Shown here piece after piece: positions 26,153 through 36,500 of a DNA stretch of 64,000 bases (position 1 is the stretch's first letter; every line of letters begins with the position of its first letter). The DNA comes from JADGRF01 sp035274465 (GTDB lineage Bacteria > Myxococcota_A > Polyangia > Polyangiales > JAFGIB01): contig DATEOF010000353.1 of the NCBI GenBank assembly GCA_035274465.1, positions 12,371 to 76,370 of the forward strand. The letters run 5' to 3'. The notes below the pieces were generated by a model. That model saw only the letters and a program-made list of their open reading frames with translations, was not told the DNA's origin and made no database searches. Position numbers and translations under genes: made by a program.

Positions 26153-29100
26153 TCAGATTCTCTCAGTCCCTGTCCACCAAGCGTCTTGTTCCTGCTCCGA
26201 AGGCGAGTACGAGCGCCGGTCTTCGGACAGGCGCTCTGCCAGCTCGACCGCCGCAGGATTTGCCGAGTCCACCGCCGTCTGACGCATGTCTGCGAGCGCC
26301 ACCTGCAGAGCTTCGGGATCGCCGCCGATCCGCGCGACCCGTACGCGGTGGTGGTGCGTGACGATCGCACGCAGGTACTCACCCGCCGCCCGCAGTCGCT
26401 CGATGTTCGCCCGAAAGACCTCGCGACTCTCTGCTGCCTGCCCGGCGAGCCCGAGCGCCGTCGCGTACGCCGCTTCGATCGGCGCGTAGACGACGAAGTA
26501 GTCACGGTCTTCAGAGCTGACCTGAGCGAGCGCCATGCGACAAATCTCGATGCCACGTTCGGGCCGCCCCAGGTACGCGTGGGCGAGCGCGGTGATGGCG
26601 TAGATGGGCCCCCAGCCAAGGCGCTCGAGCGGTGGGTACAGCCGCATGTACTCGTCACCAGCGCACGCCGTCAGCTCGTACTCGCCGCGATGGAAGTAGT
26701 AGTGGATGCGCGTCGCCAGATGCATCTGCTCCATGCCGGGCGACTCCGCTGCGAGCTGCTCGAGGCGACCCAGTGCGCGCCGCAGCCCGAGCAAGTCGTG
26801 CCAGGTCGCCGCGGCCAATCCCTCCAGGGGCACTGCGAACCACTGTACCTGCCAGAAGCTGCCGCTCTCCAGGGCTTGCAACTCCAGGAGCCGACGCTGG
26901 TGTTGCGCTTCGGAGGCATTACCGCGCAGCAGGTAATACGTCATGCGAATGCGCATGCTCGCGGCGATCGCGAGCGGCGTGGCGATGCGCTCGAGCTTGG
27001 ATGCGCACTCGAGCGCGCGTGAGTGCTCGCGCAGGCTCTCGTTCATGCCCTGCAAGAGAAGCAGGCCGATCATGATGTCCAGGTGCTCTTGCGCAGTCAG
27101 CATCCACGGCGGTTTGCCTTCCAGCCGAGCTTTCGCGCGCTTGATCCACTGATCCGCAGCGGATCCCCTGCCCAGAGAATGCGAGTGGATGGCGTTTGCC
27201 ATCTCGTAGATCAGCGACAGGCTCTGAAACGGCGAACCTTCGAAGGCCCGCATCCGGTCCAGCACCGCGCGCGTATCTTCGAGCAAGAGTGCGCGCAGAC
27301 CCATCAGTCCCATGGTGCTCTGCCCGTAGTACTTGAGGGCTGCGAGGACGTGCGGACCGCGCTGGCTCGGGCGACGCAAGAGGCGCCGCAGACTTGCCCA
27401 GGCCATTCCGGCCACGAAGCCTACGCGGCGCCCCAGCCAACGCGCACACCGCTCCGCTTCACGCAAGCCCGTGAACGGGTAGAGCAGATCGAGCGTTTGG
27501 TCCGCATAGCGGCGCGCGAGCCGGTGGTCGTATAGATAGCTCGACATGACCAAGAGCGCGCGCAGGCGCAAGCGCATGCGGAGGGGTTGAGCATGTCGCT
27601 CGTAGACCTCCAGCGCGCGCTCCAGCGCCGGAACCGCCGCGGCCAAATTCACGCGCCGCTCGACCAGCTCGGGCGCGACCTGTACGAGGAGCTTGGCGCC
27701 CGCGAGCTCGTCGGGCGTATTCACCAGGTGCCAACCGGCCTCCAGCCGCGAGTCGTCGTTCGCCCCGTGTGAGAGCAGATATTGAGCCCAGCGCTGATGC
27801 AGCTGTTGGCTGCGGGATTGTGGCAACGACCTGCTCAGCTCCGCGCGCAGTGCCTCCTGCGCGAAGGCATATTCGACGCCGGCGCTTTCGAGCACCCCGA
27901 CCCGCACCAGCTCTTCCAGAGCGTGAAAGACCCGAGGGCCCGAAAGCGGCGCGGCGAGCTCGAGCAACTGTTCCGTGCTCGCCCCACGGCGTCTTATACA
28001 CAACAACTCCAGCAACGTGCGGGCGTCTTCACCGATCGACTCGAGGCGCAGCTTCAGGCGCTGCGCCATGTCGCTCGCCATGGACTCGTCGATATGATCG
28101 GGTAGCATCCAGCTTCCGGCGACGTAGCTCAGCGCGCCGCGTGCCAGCAGGTGCTCCGCCAGCTCCAGGGTCAACTTCGGATTGCCTTGGGCGTTTCGAT
28201 AGAAGAAGTCGCTGACGCACTCGAGGTTGGGCACGTCTCCGAACAGCGCCGAGCTCAACATGGCGACCTGCGCGCGATCCAGCGCGCGGAGTCGGACGTG
28301 CAGCGCGATGTCGGAGACGCTCGTGAGTGGCAGCGACCCATTCACGCTGTGCTCGCTGCCAATGACGCACAGCGCACGACTGCTCGTCCGGTAGGCGAGT
28401 GCCGCAATCAAGGCCAAGTCCGTTTCGGTGCCGTGATGCACGTCGTCGAACGTCAGCAAGAGCGGTTGCCGGTCGGCGATTTCGCACACGAACGCGTCGA
28501 CCTGGCGCAACAGCTCCGCGCCGTGCACCTCGACCGGTGCGCCGTGCACCAGCGGCTGCAGCAACGGATGCTGATTGCCCGCTCGCTCCGCCTCCTCGGG
28601 TACGACTTGCATCAGTCCAGTCACGAGATCGCGGGCCAGGCTGGACGACACGCCGCGCTGCTCGCGGAGCGTCACGCGCATCACGGCGAGCCCGCAAGTC
28701 TGCGCGATCAGGCTCGCTTCGGTGAGCATGCGCGTCGTGCCGGAGCCCGGGTCGCCACTGACCCACAGCGCGCTGCCACTGGCTTCTTTCGTCTTACGCA
28801 GACTGTCGAAGAGCTGAGCCCGCTCGCGCGTGCGGCCGAGCAGCGGCGTGCTGGCGAGGCAGCTCCGGCCGATGGCGAGCTCATCCTCTTGCGTCAATCC
28901 TCCGATCGCCGAGAGTCGATCGATCACCTCGGCAGCGCTCGCGGGGCGCTGCACCGGGTCAGCGCTCAGCAGCGACATCACCAGCTCATCGAGCGCCCTG
29001 GGGACTTCGCAGCCGCGCTGGATCGGCGACTGCGCGCCATGGCTCCACAACGCCGGCAGCGCGCCAAGCTCGCGCGTCGGGTAGGCGTGCCCTCCGGTCA

Positions 29101-29692
29101 AAGCGAAATAGGCGATCGCGCCGAGTGAGTACAGGTCGGTGCGTTGATCCAGCGCACCGCCCTGAAACGCTTCGGGTGCGAGACACGGTGGTGTGCCCAG
29201 CATGGTCGAAGGAGTGCCGAACGGGGTCATCGCGCCGAAGTCGATCAGCTTGCAGCGCCCGTCCTTCGTGCGCAGTACGTTGCGCGGGCTCACGTCGCGA
29301 TGCAGCAGCCTGCGATCGTGCAGTAGCGCGAGCGAGAGCGCGATGTCCCGCAGGTAACTGCAGGCCTCGCGATAGGGCAGCGGCGACAGCTCGCTCAAGT
29401 CGTGCCCGTCCAGGAACTCCATGGTGTAGTAGGGCACCTCGCCGTGGACCCCGTAGTGATAGACCTCGATGATGCGCGGGTGACGCAAGGTCGATAGCGC
29501 GTGAAACTCGCGCATGAAGTTGGCCGCGCTCGTCCGGCCGCCGGCCTGCAGCAACAACCGCTTGAGCGCGAACTGCTGGCCCGTCGACTCGTCCCACGCG
29601 ACGTGCACTTCGCCGGTACTGCCGCGCCCGAGGCGGCGCAGCAGTCGGAAGCGCCCGCCGATCAGCTCGGTCGACGCCGCGTCACGCGCCAC
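26153..29692 (-). CDS. Ser/Thr protein kinase with degenerate ATPase and helical repeats, architecture B
   Basis: The 1179-residue protein has a kinase domain (about 14-265: K44, HRDVSPRN at 131-138, DFG at 151-153, GTPPCLAPEA), then an ATPase-like domain with a Walker A in which Thr replaces the key Lys (GDPGSGTT at 313-320) but a Walker B-like LLLTFDDVHH, then a helical TPR-like region from about 600. Catalytic kinase residues look intact. It starts with a GTG that lies inside the 3' end of the upstream kinase gene (11-nt overlap). It resembles the product of 33569-37675 far more than its direct neighbours. Confidence 0.9.
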   Translation of the reverse strand: MARDAASTELIGGRFRLLRRLGRGSTGEVHVAWDESTGQQFALKRLLLQAGGRTSAANFMREFHALSTLRHPRIIEVYHYGVHGEVPYYTMEFLDGHDLSELSPLPYREACSYLRDIALSLALLHDRRLLHRDVSPRNVLRTKDGRCKLIDFGAMTPFGTPSTMLGTPPCLAPEAFQGGALDQRTDLYSLGAIAYFALTGGHAYPTRELGALPALWSHGAQSPIQRGCEVPRALDELVMSLLSADPVQRPASAAEVIDRLSAIGGLTQEDELAIGRSCLASTPLLGRTRERAQLFDSLRKTKEASGSALWVSGDPGSGTTRMLTEASLIAQTCGLAVMRVTLREQRGVSSSLARDLVTGLMQVVPEEAERAGNQHPLLQPLVHGAPVEVHGAELLRQVDAFVCEIADRQPLLLTFDDVHHGTETDLALIAALAYRTSSRALCVIGSEHSVNGSLPLTSVSDIALHVRLRALDRAQVAMLSSALFGDVPNLECVSDFFYRNAQGNPKLTLELAEHLLARGALSYVAGSWMLPDHIDESMASDMAQRLKLRLESIGEDARTLLELLCIRRRGASTEQLLELAAPLSGPRVFHALEELVRVGVLESAGVEYAFAQEALRAELSRSLPQSRSQQLHQRWAQYLLSHGANDDSRLEAGWHLVNTPDELAGAKLLVQVAPELVERRVNLAAAVPALERALEVYERHAQPLRMRLRLRALLVMSSYLYDHRLARRYADQTLDLLYPFTGLREAERCARWLGRRVGFVAGMAWASLRRLLRRPSQRGPHVLAALKYYGQSTMGLMGLRALLLEDTRAVLDRMRAFEGSPFQSLSLIYEMANAIHSHSLGRGSAADQWIKRAKARLEGKPPWMLTAQEHLDIMIGLLLLQGMNESLREHSRALECASKLERIATPLAIAASMRIRMTYYLLRGNASEAQHQRRLLELQALESGSFWQVQWFAVPLEGLAAATWHDLLGLRRALGRLEQLAAESPGMEQMHLATRIHYYFHRGEYELTACAGDEYMRLYPPLERLGWGPIYAITALAHAYLGRPERGIEICRMALAQVSSEDRDYFVVYAPIEAAYATALGLAGQAAESREVFRANIERLRAAGEYLRAIVTHHHRVRVARIGGDPEALQVALADMRQTAVDSANPAAVELAERLSEDRRSYSPSEQEQDAWWTGTERI

Positions 29693-32600
29693 GCACGAGC
29701 TCCGGGAAGTAGGCGCGCAGGTCGCTCTCGGGCTCGCGCATGCCCATGCCGCTCAGCGCTGCGATCGCAGCTGCCATGCGCTGTTCGCCATCCTCGCCGC
29801 CCGTCAAGAAGCCGAGCGCATATCGCTCACGCGCCGCGTCGTCGGCGGCTCCGAGTTCTTCGAGGGCTTGCGCACTCTGCAGCAGCAGCTGTTTGGCAAG
29901 CGCGCGATCGCCGCGGATCAGAGCCACCCGCGCGCGAATACGCAGAGGGGCGAGCTTACGGAACGGCAGAGGGGACTTCTTCGCCAACCACTGCAGGTGC
30001 TCGCGAACCAGTGGCTCGGGGTCACCGCCTGCACCCGATGTCACGTGAGCATTGAGCACGAGCCGAGCGTGGTAGAACTGGAGCAGGTAGATGAAGAATG
30101 CGCTGTGCTTCAACGGCGAAGCATGGAGGCGCGGCGCGAGCTCGGCGTGGCGCGCCAGCGCCCAGTCGTGCTCGCCCGTCGTGCAGCCCGCACGCATCAC
30201 CGCCAACAGGTGCAGCATGTGCAGCACACCCGTGGACGCTGGCAGCTCCTGGTGCTCGAGGTCGAGTCGTGCACGAGAACCGCGACAACCCTGTTCGGCT
30301 TGCTCGACAGCGGTGCAGGCCAGCGAGGTCTGCAGCACGGCGCTGCGATTGTTCTTCGCGGTGGCCTCGTCGATCAGACGCCTCACCACCACGGCTGCCT
30401 CGTTGTGGCGGCCGAGAAACTGCAGCGCGCTCACGTACGCAGCGCGCACGACGAACATGTAGAAGTAATCGCCGAGGTCGTCGCCCAGGCCCCTGGTGGC
30501 GTACAGCTCCTCCGCGGCGAGCGCCGGCTCGAGCGCTTGCGCGAGCTGCCCGAGGAACACCGCGCAACTCGCGCGGGCAGCGTACAGCTCGAATGCGTGT
30601 TGCGGCTGCGCGTCGCAATCGATCAAGGCTTCGGCTCGCGCGAGCATCTCGCTCACGCGCTGCGCCGCGGCACCACCGCCCGATAGCGCCGCCAGCGCCG
30701 CGTTCATGCAGTAGGCGCGCGCGGTGGTCCGCGATTCGCCGTATTGAAAACACATGCGCGTGGCGCGCGTCTGGAACAGCGTCGCTCGCAAGGGCATGTG
30801 GCATTGGGTGTCGAGCGCCAGGTTGCCGTAGAGCGTCCCGATGCGCAGCTCCTCTGGCGGAATCACCACGCCCTCGCGAGGACGAACGACGCGCTCCAGT
30901 ACCGCGATGCGCGCGCGTTCCCAGCCGATCGCCGCGTACAGTCCCGCGTCGGAGGTAGGGACCCGGATCTCGAGGGCCGCGAGCACCCGCTTCACCAGCT
31001 GTTCTCCCTCTTCGAACCGCCCCGAGCGCAGCAAGTGTGAGGCTGCGAGGCACAACAGCGTGACGCGCTCGGACTCTGCCGCGTGTTCACTCGCCTTCAG
31101 ATATGCGTCGGCGGCCTTGATTCCTCGACCGCAGTGCGCCAGCGCGAGCGCGAGCTGGGTCCAGAGCTTTGTGGTCTCCTGCTCCGAGTCCGCCAGCTGA
31201 ACACAGCGCTCGTACAGCTCTGCGGCCTGCTCGAACGCGAGGTTCTCGCTCGCGATCTGTGCCGCGCGCAAGCCGTACTGCAGCGCCTGCTTTCGCTCTC
31301 CCGCAGCCAGCGCGAGCTGGTGAAGCCACGCGGCATCGGCTTGGCCTTCGCGCAACAAGGCGCGAAGCAGCGATGCCTGGACGCGCTGCAACTCCGCTTC
31401 TGTGAGCGCCGCATGGACGGACTCGCGCACGCCGTCGTGATAGATCTCGAGCAGGGTCGTGCGCGCCACGTAGCGCGTGCGTACGAGGCGCAGGCTTTGC
31501 AACTCGTGAATGTAGGCGCGGCTGGCTCCCCCGATATCGGCTGCCTCGAGCACAATTCGTGGCGCGAGGGGTCTGCCCGCCACTGCGAGCACGCGGAGCA
31601 GCTCTTGCGCGGGCGGCGGAAGAAGCGCGCTCGTGTGCAGCACCAGTTCTTTGATCGACAGCGCAGCGAGGTCGGTTTCACCACGATCGAGCTTGGCTCG
31701 CGCGAGCGCCGCGAGCTGCGAGGCGAGGAAGGGGTTGCCGCACGAGTCGCGGACGATGCGTGCGATCACGTGAGGCGCGGGAGAGGTCGAATCGCCGATG
31801 CGCTTCGAGCACAGTGCGTGAACATCCGAATCTCGCAGCGGCTTGAGATCCAGCTCGAACTGTTCGACCTGCTGAGCGTCCCTTGCCGCCGGTGAAAGAA
31901 GGGCAGACAGCGTCGCGTTGGTCGCGACCTCGTCGCTGCGGTAGGACAGAACGAGCAGCACAGGACCGTCGATGGGGCGCTTGAGCCAGTCCAGTAGTAC
32001 TTGTGTGCTATCGAGATCGCCCCATTGCAGGTCGTCGATCCAGATCACCAGCGGCCGGGTGGCGGCTAGGCTGCGCAGTAGGTAGCGAAAGCCTTCCTCC
32101 GCGCGCCTGCGCAACTGAGTTGCATCCCCGTGGGGCTTCTTCTTCGTCGAGCTGAGCAGGCGACGCACGGCCGGCACGCGTTCGAGCACGGGAAACAGCA
32201 CCGTGAGCGGACCAATGTCCGAAGACAGCAGGTACGCAACCTGGAAGTCGTCGAGCGCCATCAGGTGCGTCGCGAGCGCGTCGATCGCACCGTCGATCGA
32301 CTTGAATGGCATGGCCTCGCGCTCGTAGCAGCGGCTACGCACCACGAGCGGCTCGGCCGACAGCGGGAGCGCCAGTGATGGGCAGCCCGCAAGGAAGCTC
32401 TCGACCAGCGCGGTCTTGCCAGCGCCTGACGGGCCGCGGACGTGGACCGCGACCGTGGAGTGCTCGCGGACGCACGCTTCCAGTGCCGACTCGAGCTGCG
32501 AGCGTTCCGCATCGCGACCGAACAGGTCCGAGCTCGATTGCGTCGACGGCGGCTCGGGTAGCAGCGACTGCGTCTCGGTCGGCGTCCGCGGCTCGCTCGC

Positions 32601-33461
32601 TCGGGCGAGCACGTCGAGGATCTCGTGGACAGTGGCGCGCTGCCGGGGGTCGACACGCAACAAACTCGCACACAGCTCGCGCAACGGCGCAGGGGCATCT
32701 GCGCTCAGCAAAGGCGGCGGCTCGAGCTCCAGCTTGCGTTGGATCAGATCGAGCGGCGTCCGGCCGTCGATGGGCAAGTATCCGCTCAGCGCCTCGTAGA
32801 GCATCACGCCGAAGGCGTACCAGTCGGACGCTTCGCTCAGGCCTTCGCCACGGGCTTGTTCAGGTGGCATATAGGCCGGCGTGCCCGCGGTGACGCCATC
32901 GAGCGTGACGTCATTGGACGGCGAGAGCTCGCGCACGAGGCCGAAGTCGAGCACGACCACCCGCCCCTGGCGATCGAGCATCACGTTGCTCGGCTTCAAG
33001 TCGCGATGGAGCATTCCGGCCTGATGAATCGCGTGAATGCCGTTGGCGAGCTGCGAGAACGCGTCGATGATCCGCGGGAGCCGGGCGGCAGACCGCGCCA
33101 CCTCGAGGTCCTCGTCGCGCTGCAACGCGGATGCGTCGGGTATGGGCCCGGTCTCGGTGAGACCGCGCAGCAGCTCTTCGCCATCGACCAGCTCCATGCT
33201 CAGGAACCAACCGTCGTCGGCGTGCTCGAGCTCGTACAGCTGGACGAGGTTTCGGTGATGGATGTTGGCCAGCGCGCGGAACTCGCGCTTGAAGCGCAGC
33301 ACGCTGAGCGGATTGATACGCGACAGCATCTTGAGCGCCACCTGCTCTCCGCTTTCGCGATCGAGGGCGACGTAGACCGTACCGACGCCGCCTTCGCCGA
33401 GGGGGCGAATGAGCTCATAGCGCGAGGTCGTCGCGATCCGGTGCTGCTCCTTGGCTGTCAC
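29682..33461 (-). CDS. Ser/Thr protein kinase with AAA-type ATPase and helical repeats, architecture A
   Basis: The 1259-residue protein parallels that of 22340-26149 from end to end. Kinase domain: K44 in VALK, HRDLKPSN at 152-159, DFG at 172-174, GTPAYMPPEQ. ATPase: intact Walker A GPSGAGKT at 343-350 and LVIWIDDLQWGDLDS, identical to the same segment of its paralogue. The helical C-terminal region ends in a YFPEL motif that corresponds to CYPEL in the paralogue. It starts with GTG, 107 nt downstream of the first kinase gene. The close match marks it as a duplicate rather than a distant family member. Confidence 0.92.
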   Translation of the reverse strand: MTAKEQHRIATTSRYELIRPLGEGGVGTVYVALDRESGEQVALKMLSRINPLSVLRFKREFRALANIHHRNLVQLYELEHADDGWFLSMELVDGEELLRGLTETGPIPDASALQRDEDLEVARSAARLPRIIDAFSQLANGIHAIHQAGMLHRDLKPSNVMLDRQGRVVVLDFGLVRELSPSNDVTLDGVTAGTPAYMPPEQARGEGLSEASDWYAFGVMLYEALSGYLPIDGRTPLDLIQRKLELEPPPLLSADAPAPLRELCASLLRVDPRQRATVHEILDVLARASEPRTPTETQSLLPEPPSTQSSSDLFGRDAERSQLESALEACVREHSTVAVHVRGPSGAGKTALVESFLAGCPSLALPLSAEPLVVRSRCYEREAMPFKSIDGAIDALATHLMALDDFQVAYLLSSDIGPLTVLFPVLERVPAVRRLLSSTKKKPHGDATQLRRRAEEGFRYLLRSLAATRPLVIWIDDLQWGDLDSTQVLLDWLKRPIDGPVLLVLSYRSDEVATNATLSALLSPAARDAQQVEQFELDLKPLRDSDVHALCSKRIGDSTSPAPHVIARIVRDSCGNPFLASQLAALARAKLDRGETDLAALSIKELVLHTSALLPPPAQELLRVLAVAGRPLAPRIVLEAADIGGASRAYIHELQSLRLVRTRYVARTTLLEIYHDGVRESVHAALTEAELQRVQASLLRALLREGQADAAWLHQLALAAGERKQALQYGLRAAQIASENLAFEQAAELYERCVQLADSEQETTKLWTQLALALAHCGRGIKAADAYLKASEHAAESERVTLLCLAASHLLRSGRFEEGEQLVKRVLAALEIRVPTSDAGLYAAIGWERARIAVLERVVRPREGVVIPPEELRIGTLYGNLALDTQCHMPLRATLFQTRATRMCFQYGESRTTARAYCMNAALAALSGGGAAAQRVSEMLARAEALIDCDAQPQHAFELYAARASCAVFLGQLAQALEPALAAEELYATRGLGDDLGDYFYMFVVRAAYVSALQFLGRHNEAAVVVRRLIDEATAKNNRSAVLQTSLACTAVEQAEQGCRGSRARLDLEHQELPASTGVLHMLHLLAVMRAGCTTGEHDWALARHAELAPRLHASPLKHSAFFIYLLQFYHARLVLNAHVTSGAGGDPEPLVREHLQWLAKKSPLPFRKLAPLRIRARVALIRGDRALAKQLLLQSAQALEELGAADDAARERYALGFLTGGEDGEQRMAAAIAALSGMGMREPESDLRAYFPELVRGA

Positions 33462-33568
33462 GACTAGCCGACCGATCGTATCGCACGGGCGCTGTGAGCT
33501 GCTGGCACCGCCGTGCGATATCCACGCGCAAGTCGAGGGTTATCGCAGCTTCGCGGCTGTGAGCGCCG

Positions 33569-36500
33569 CTACTGCTGCTCGGTGGCTGCGCTCGCCTGTA
33601 CGCGCGCAGCAGCGAGTAACTGCGCGGTCACGGCGGGGATCAGCTGAAGCTGCGCGCTGTCATACGGGATGCCCGATGCACTCACAGACAGCGCGACGAC
33701 CCCGGCCAGGTTGCGAACCGCACCCTCGACGCAGCTGAGCAGCAGCAGCTCATAGCTGCAGCCGCCCACTTGAACGGTCGAGCTCTGCGTCGCGGCTTGC
33801 TCCAAGGCGCTCGAGGCGATGTCGTCCGCGTAGCCCACGCGCTCGGACTCGGTTTCGAAGAAGCGGAGCGCGCGCTCGCACAGGGTTCGTACTGCCGGCG
33901 CGGCCAGATCGTCGAGCGAACTCGCGAGCTGCAGACCCGTCGGCGTGCGCTCGAACAAGTAGCCGCCGCGCGCCCGGAAGGCCACGCACAACGCGCGCAG
34001 CGCGCGCAGGTTGTGCTCCGCAGCGTTGCGCGTGCCCGCCATGATCCGTGCCATCTTCGAGGCCGCGTCGTCTTGCATCGTCAACGCAGTCTCGATGGCA
34101 GGCTCGAAATCGGCGAGCGGGGCACCGCCCATGAAGCCGCGGCGCTTAGCTTCGTTGATCAAGCGTTCATAGCGCGCGCCGAGCGGACAGCCCAAACCAT
34201 GCCGGTATTCGTGGGCTGTCAGCTGTGAATATTTCTCGAACCCGTCCTGGTCGGCGCTCCAGATCGCGATCTGCGCGCGTGCCTCGTAGGACAAGCCGAG
34301 CCGCAAGCCGCTGCACCCGACAGCCAGTTGCTGGGCGATCAACGCATCCAACCGCACGGCAGCCGAAGCCTTGCCGAGCTTGGCTTCGATCAGGCTCACC
34401 GCGCGAATCAAATCGGCCGTGTGGCTATCGATCCCGCGCTTTTCGCAGATCGCGAGCGCTGCATGCGCGCGCGTATGCGCCTCCTCCATGCAGCCCATCG
34501 CGAGCAACGTCTCCGCAAGTCCTGCCTGTGCCGCGATCCAGGTCTGTAGGCTCGACGACAACCCGTCTGCGTCAACGGCAGTGAGCTCGAGCGTGCGCTC
34601 GAAGCCATCACGTGCAGCAGCATAGTCGCCGCGCGCCAGGTGGAAGCGCGCTTCGGCTTCGCGCAAGTGCGGAATCCAGCCAGGGTATTCGGACGCCAAC
34701 AGCCGCAGCTGGTCCACGACCTGTGCGAGACCTCGCAGATCGCGCGCTTTGCCGTAGGCGCTCGCCTCCACGCTCAGCAACGTCTTGAACAACGGCGCGG
34801 TCCTCACCTGCAGAGCCATGACTTCGGCCTGCCGCCGCAGCTGGTCGGCTCCGTCCCAGTCGCCTTGTTCGAGGCGCACGATCTTCCGCAGCTGAAGCGC
34901 GGTGATCTTCTGATAGGGATCGCGATCCAAGCGCTCGGCGCGGCTGCTCGCACTCGCCAGCCCCAGCTGCGATTCGATCATGCCCACGGCGAAGGTCACA
35001 GCTCCGCGGATCGGCTCGAGGTGTTGCAACTCGTCGGTCATCGCGTCGAGCTTGCCCAGCACATCGAGCCAGATTGCGTATGCGTCAGCGTAGCGACACT
35101 CGCAGTGGCTACGGTAGGTCGCGGTGGCGTTGCGAAAGATCACGTCGATGGCCGGCGAGAGTGCGACGAACGGCTCGAGCAATTGCGGCAAGCTCGCGAC
35201 CAGCTTGGTGTCGGAGGTGCGAGCACCGACCGCGATCGATAGCACGACGTATTCGACCAGTAGCCTGAGCGCCTCGGTCACCGAATAGACGCGCTCGGCC
35301 TCCGGCGTGTCGAGGTAGCGCTGATGCGCAGCTTGCAGAGCTCTCGTCAAGCGCTCCGCCGCGCTCGAAGCCTGGGAGTCACGCTCCCAGAGCTCGAAGC
35401 CTGAATCGTGCTTGAGCTGCTCGAGCCACGCGGCGGACGCGGCTGCGTACAAACGGCTGTCCGTGGTCGCCATTGCGGCCGCATACCAGCGCCGCAGCTG
35501 GTTGATCTGACGCGGGCTGCGACCGAGTCTCTCCGCAGTCTCGGTGGCCACGCCTGCACACCAACTCATCTTCCCGACGTTCTGCGCCTGCGCCGCCGCG
35601 TGGTCGAACTTTCTGTCCCACTCCGCAGCGAGCCGCAGCAAGAGATCGACGCCCGCTTCGTGCATACCGCCGGAGAACAAGTGATACTGCAGCGCGAACG
35701 GCGATCGCTCGGCGTACAAGCGCGCCAGCACCTCGTGTCTTTTCTGCTCGGCGACTGGTTCCAGTCCAGCTTTGAACGCGGCCGCCCACAGCCGATTCGC
35801 GAGCGTGTATTTCTGCCCGTCGCGAATCAGCGCGCCGATCGTCTCCAGCTCGGAGATCGCGCGATCGATCTTGGCTGGTTCGGTATCCGAGAGCAGCGCG
35901 CGATAGTCGGCATGCGCGAACACCTCGAAGTAAGCGAGCGCGTGTGCCTCGGCCAGGAAACGCGCCGGGGCTGAGAGCTCCGCAATGCGCCCGTGCATCG
36001 CGGCTTCGACGCTCACCGGGAGGTCGCCGGCCACGAGGCGGGTCGGCAGAGTCCAGGTGCCGGCGCGGTAGCGGATCATTCCCTTGTCGACGAGGTGCTG
36101 CGCCAAGTCGAGACACTGCCGCGGGTTGCCACGCGCCACGCTGAAGACCTCGTCCGAGAGCATCTTGAGATTTGCGACATCGCCGAACAACGACCCGAGC
36201 AGTGCATGGGTTTGCTGCGAGCTCAGCGAGTCGAGGCTCGACGACGTGCAGCGCCGCGCGAGCACAGCGTGCGCTTCGCTGGCCGCTGCCGAACCGTCGA
36301 CGGTCATGATCACGAACAGACGCCCGGGCAGTCCGCTGTCCATCACGGTGGCCAGGACCGCGCCCGATTCCGGGTCGATGCGGTGCACATCGTCGACGGC
36401 CAGGAGCAGCGGTTGCGTGCGAGTCACGGCCGACAGCACGCGGCACATGGCGTGCTTCAGCGACTCGCGCGCGGGCGCCAGCTCGTGCAGGCTGCGTAGC

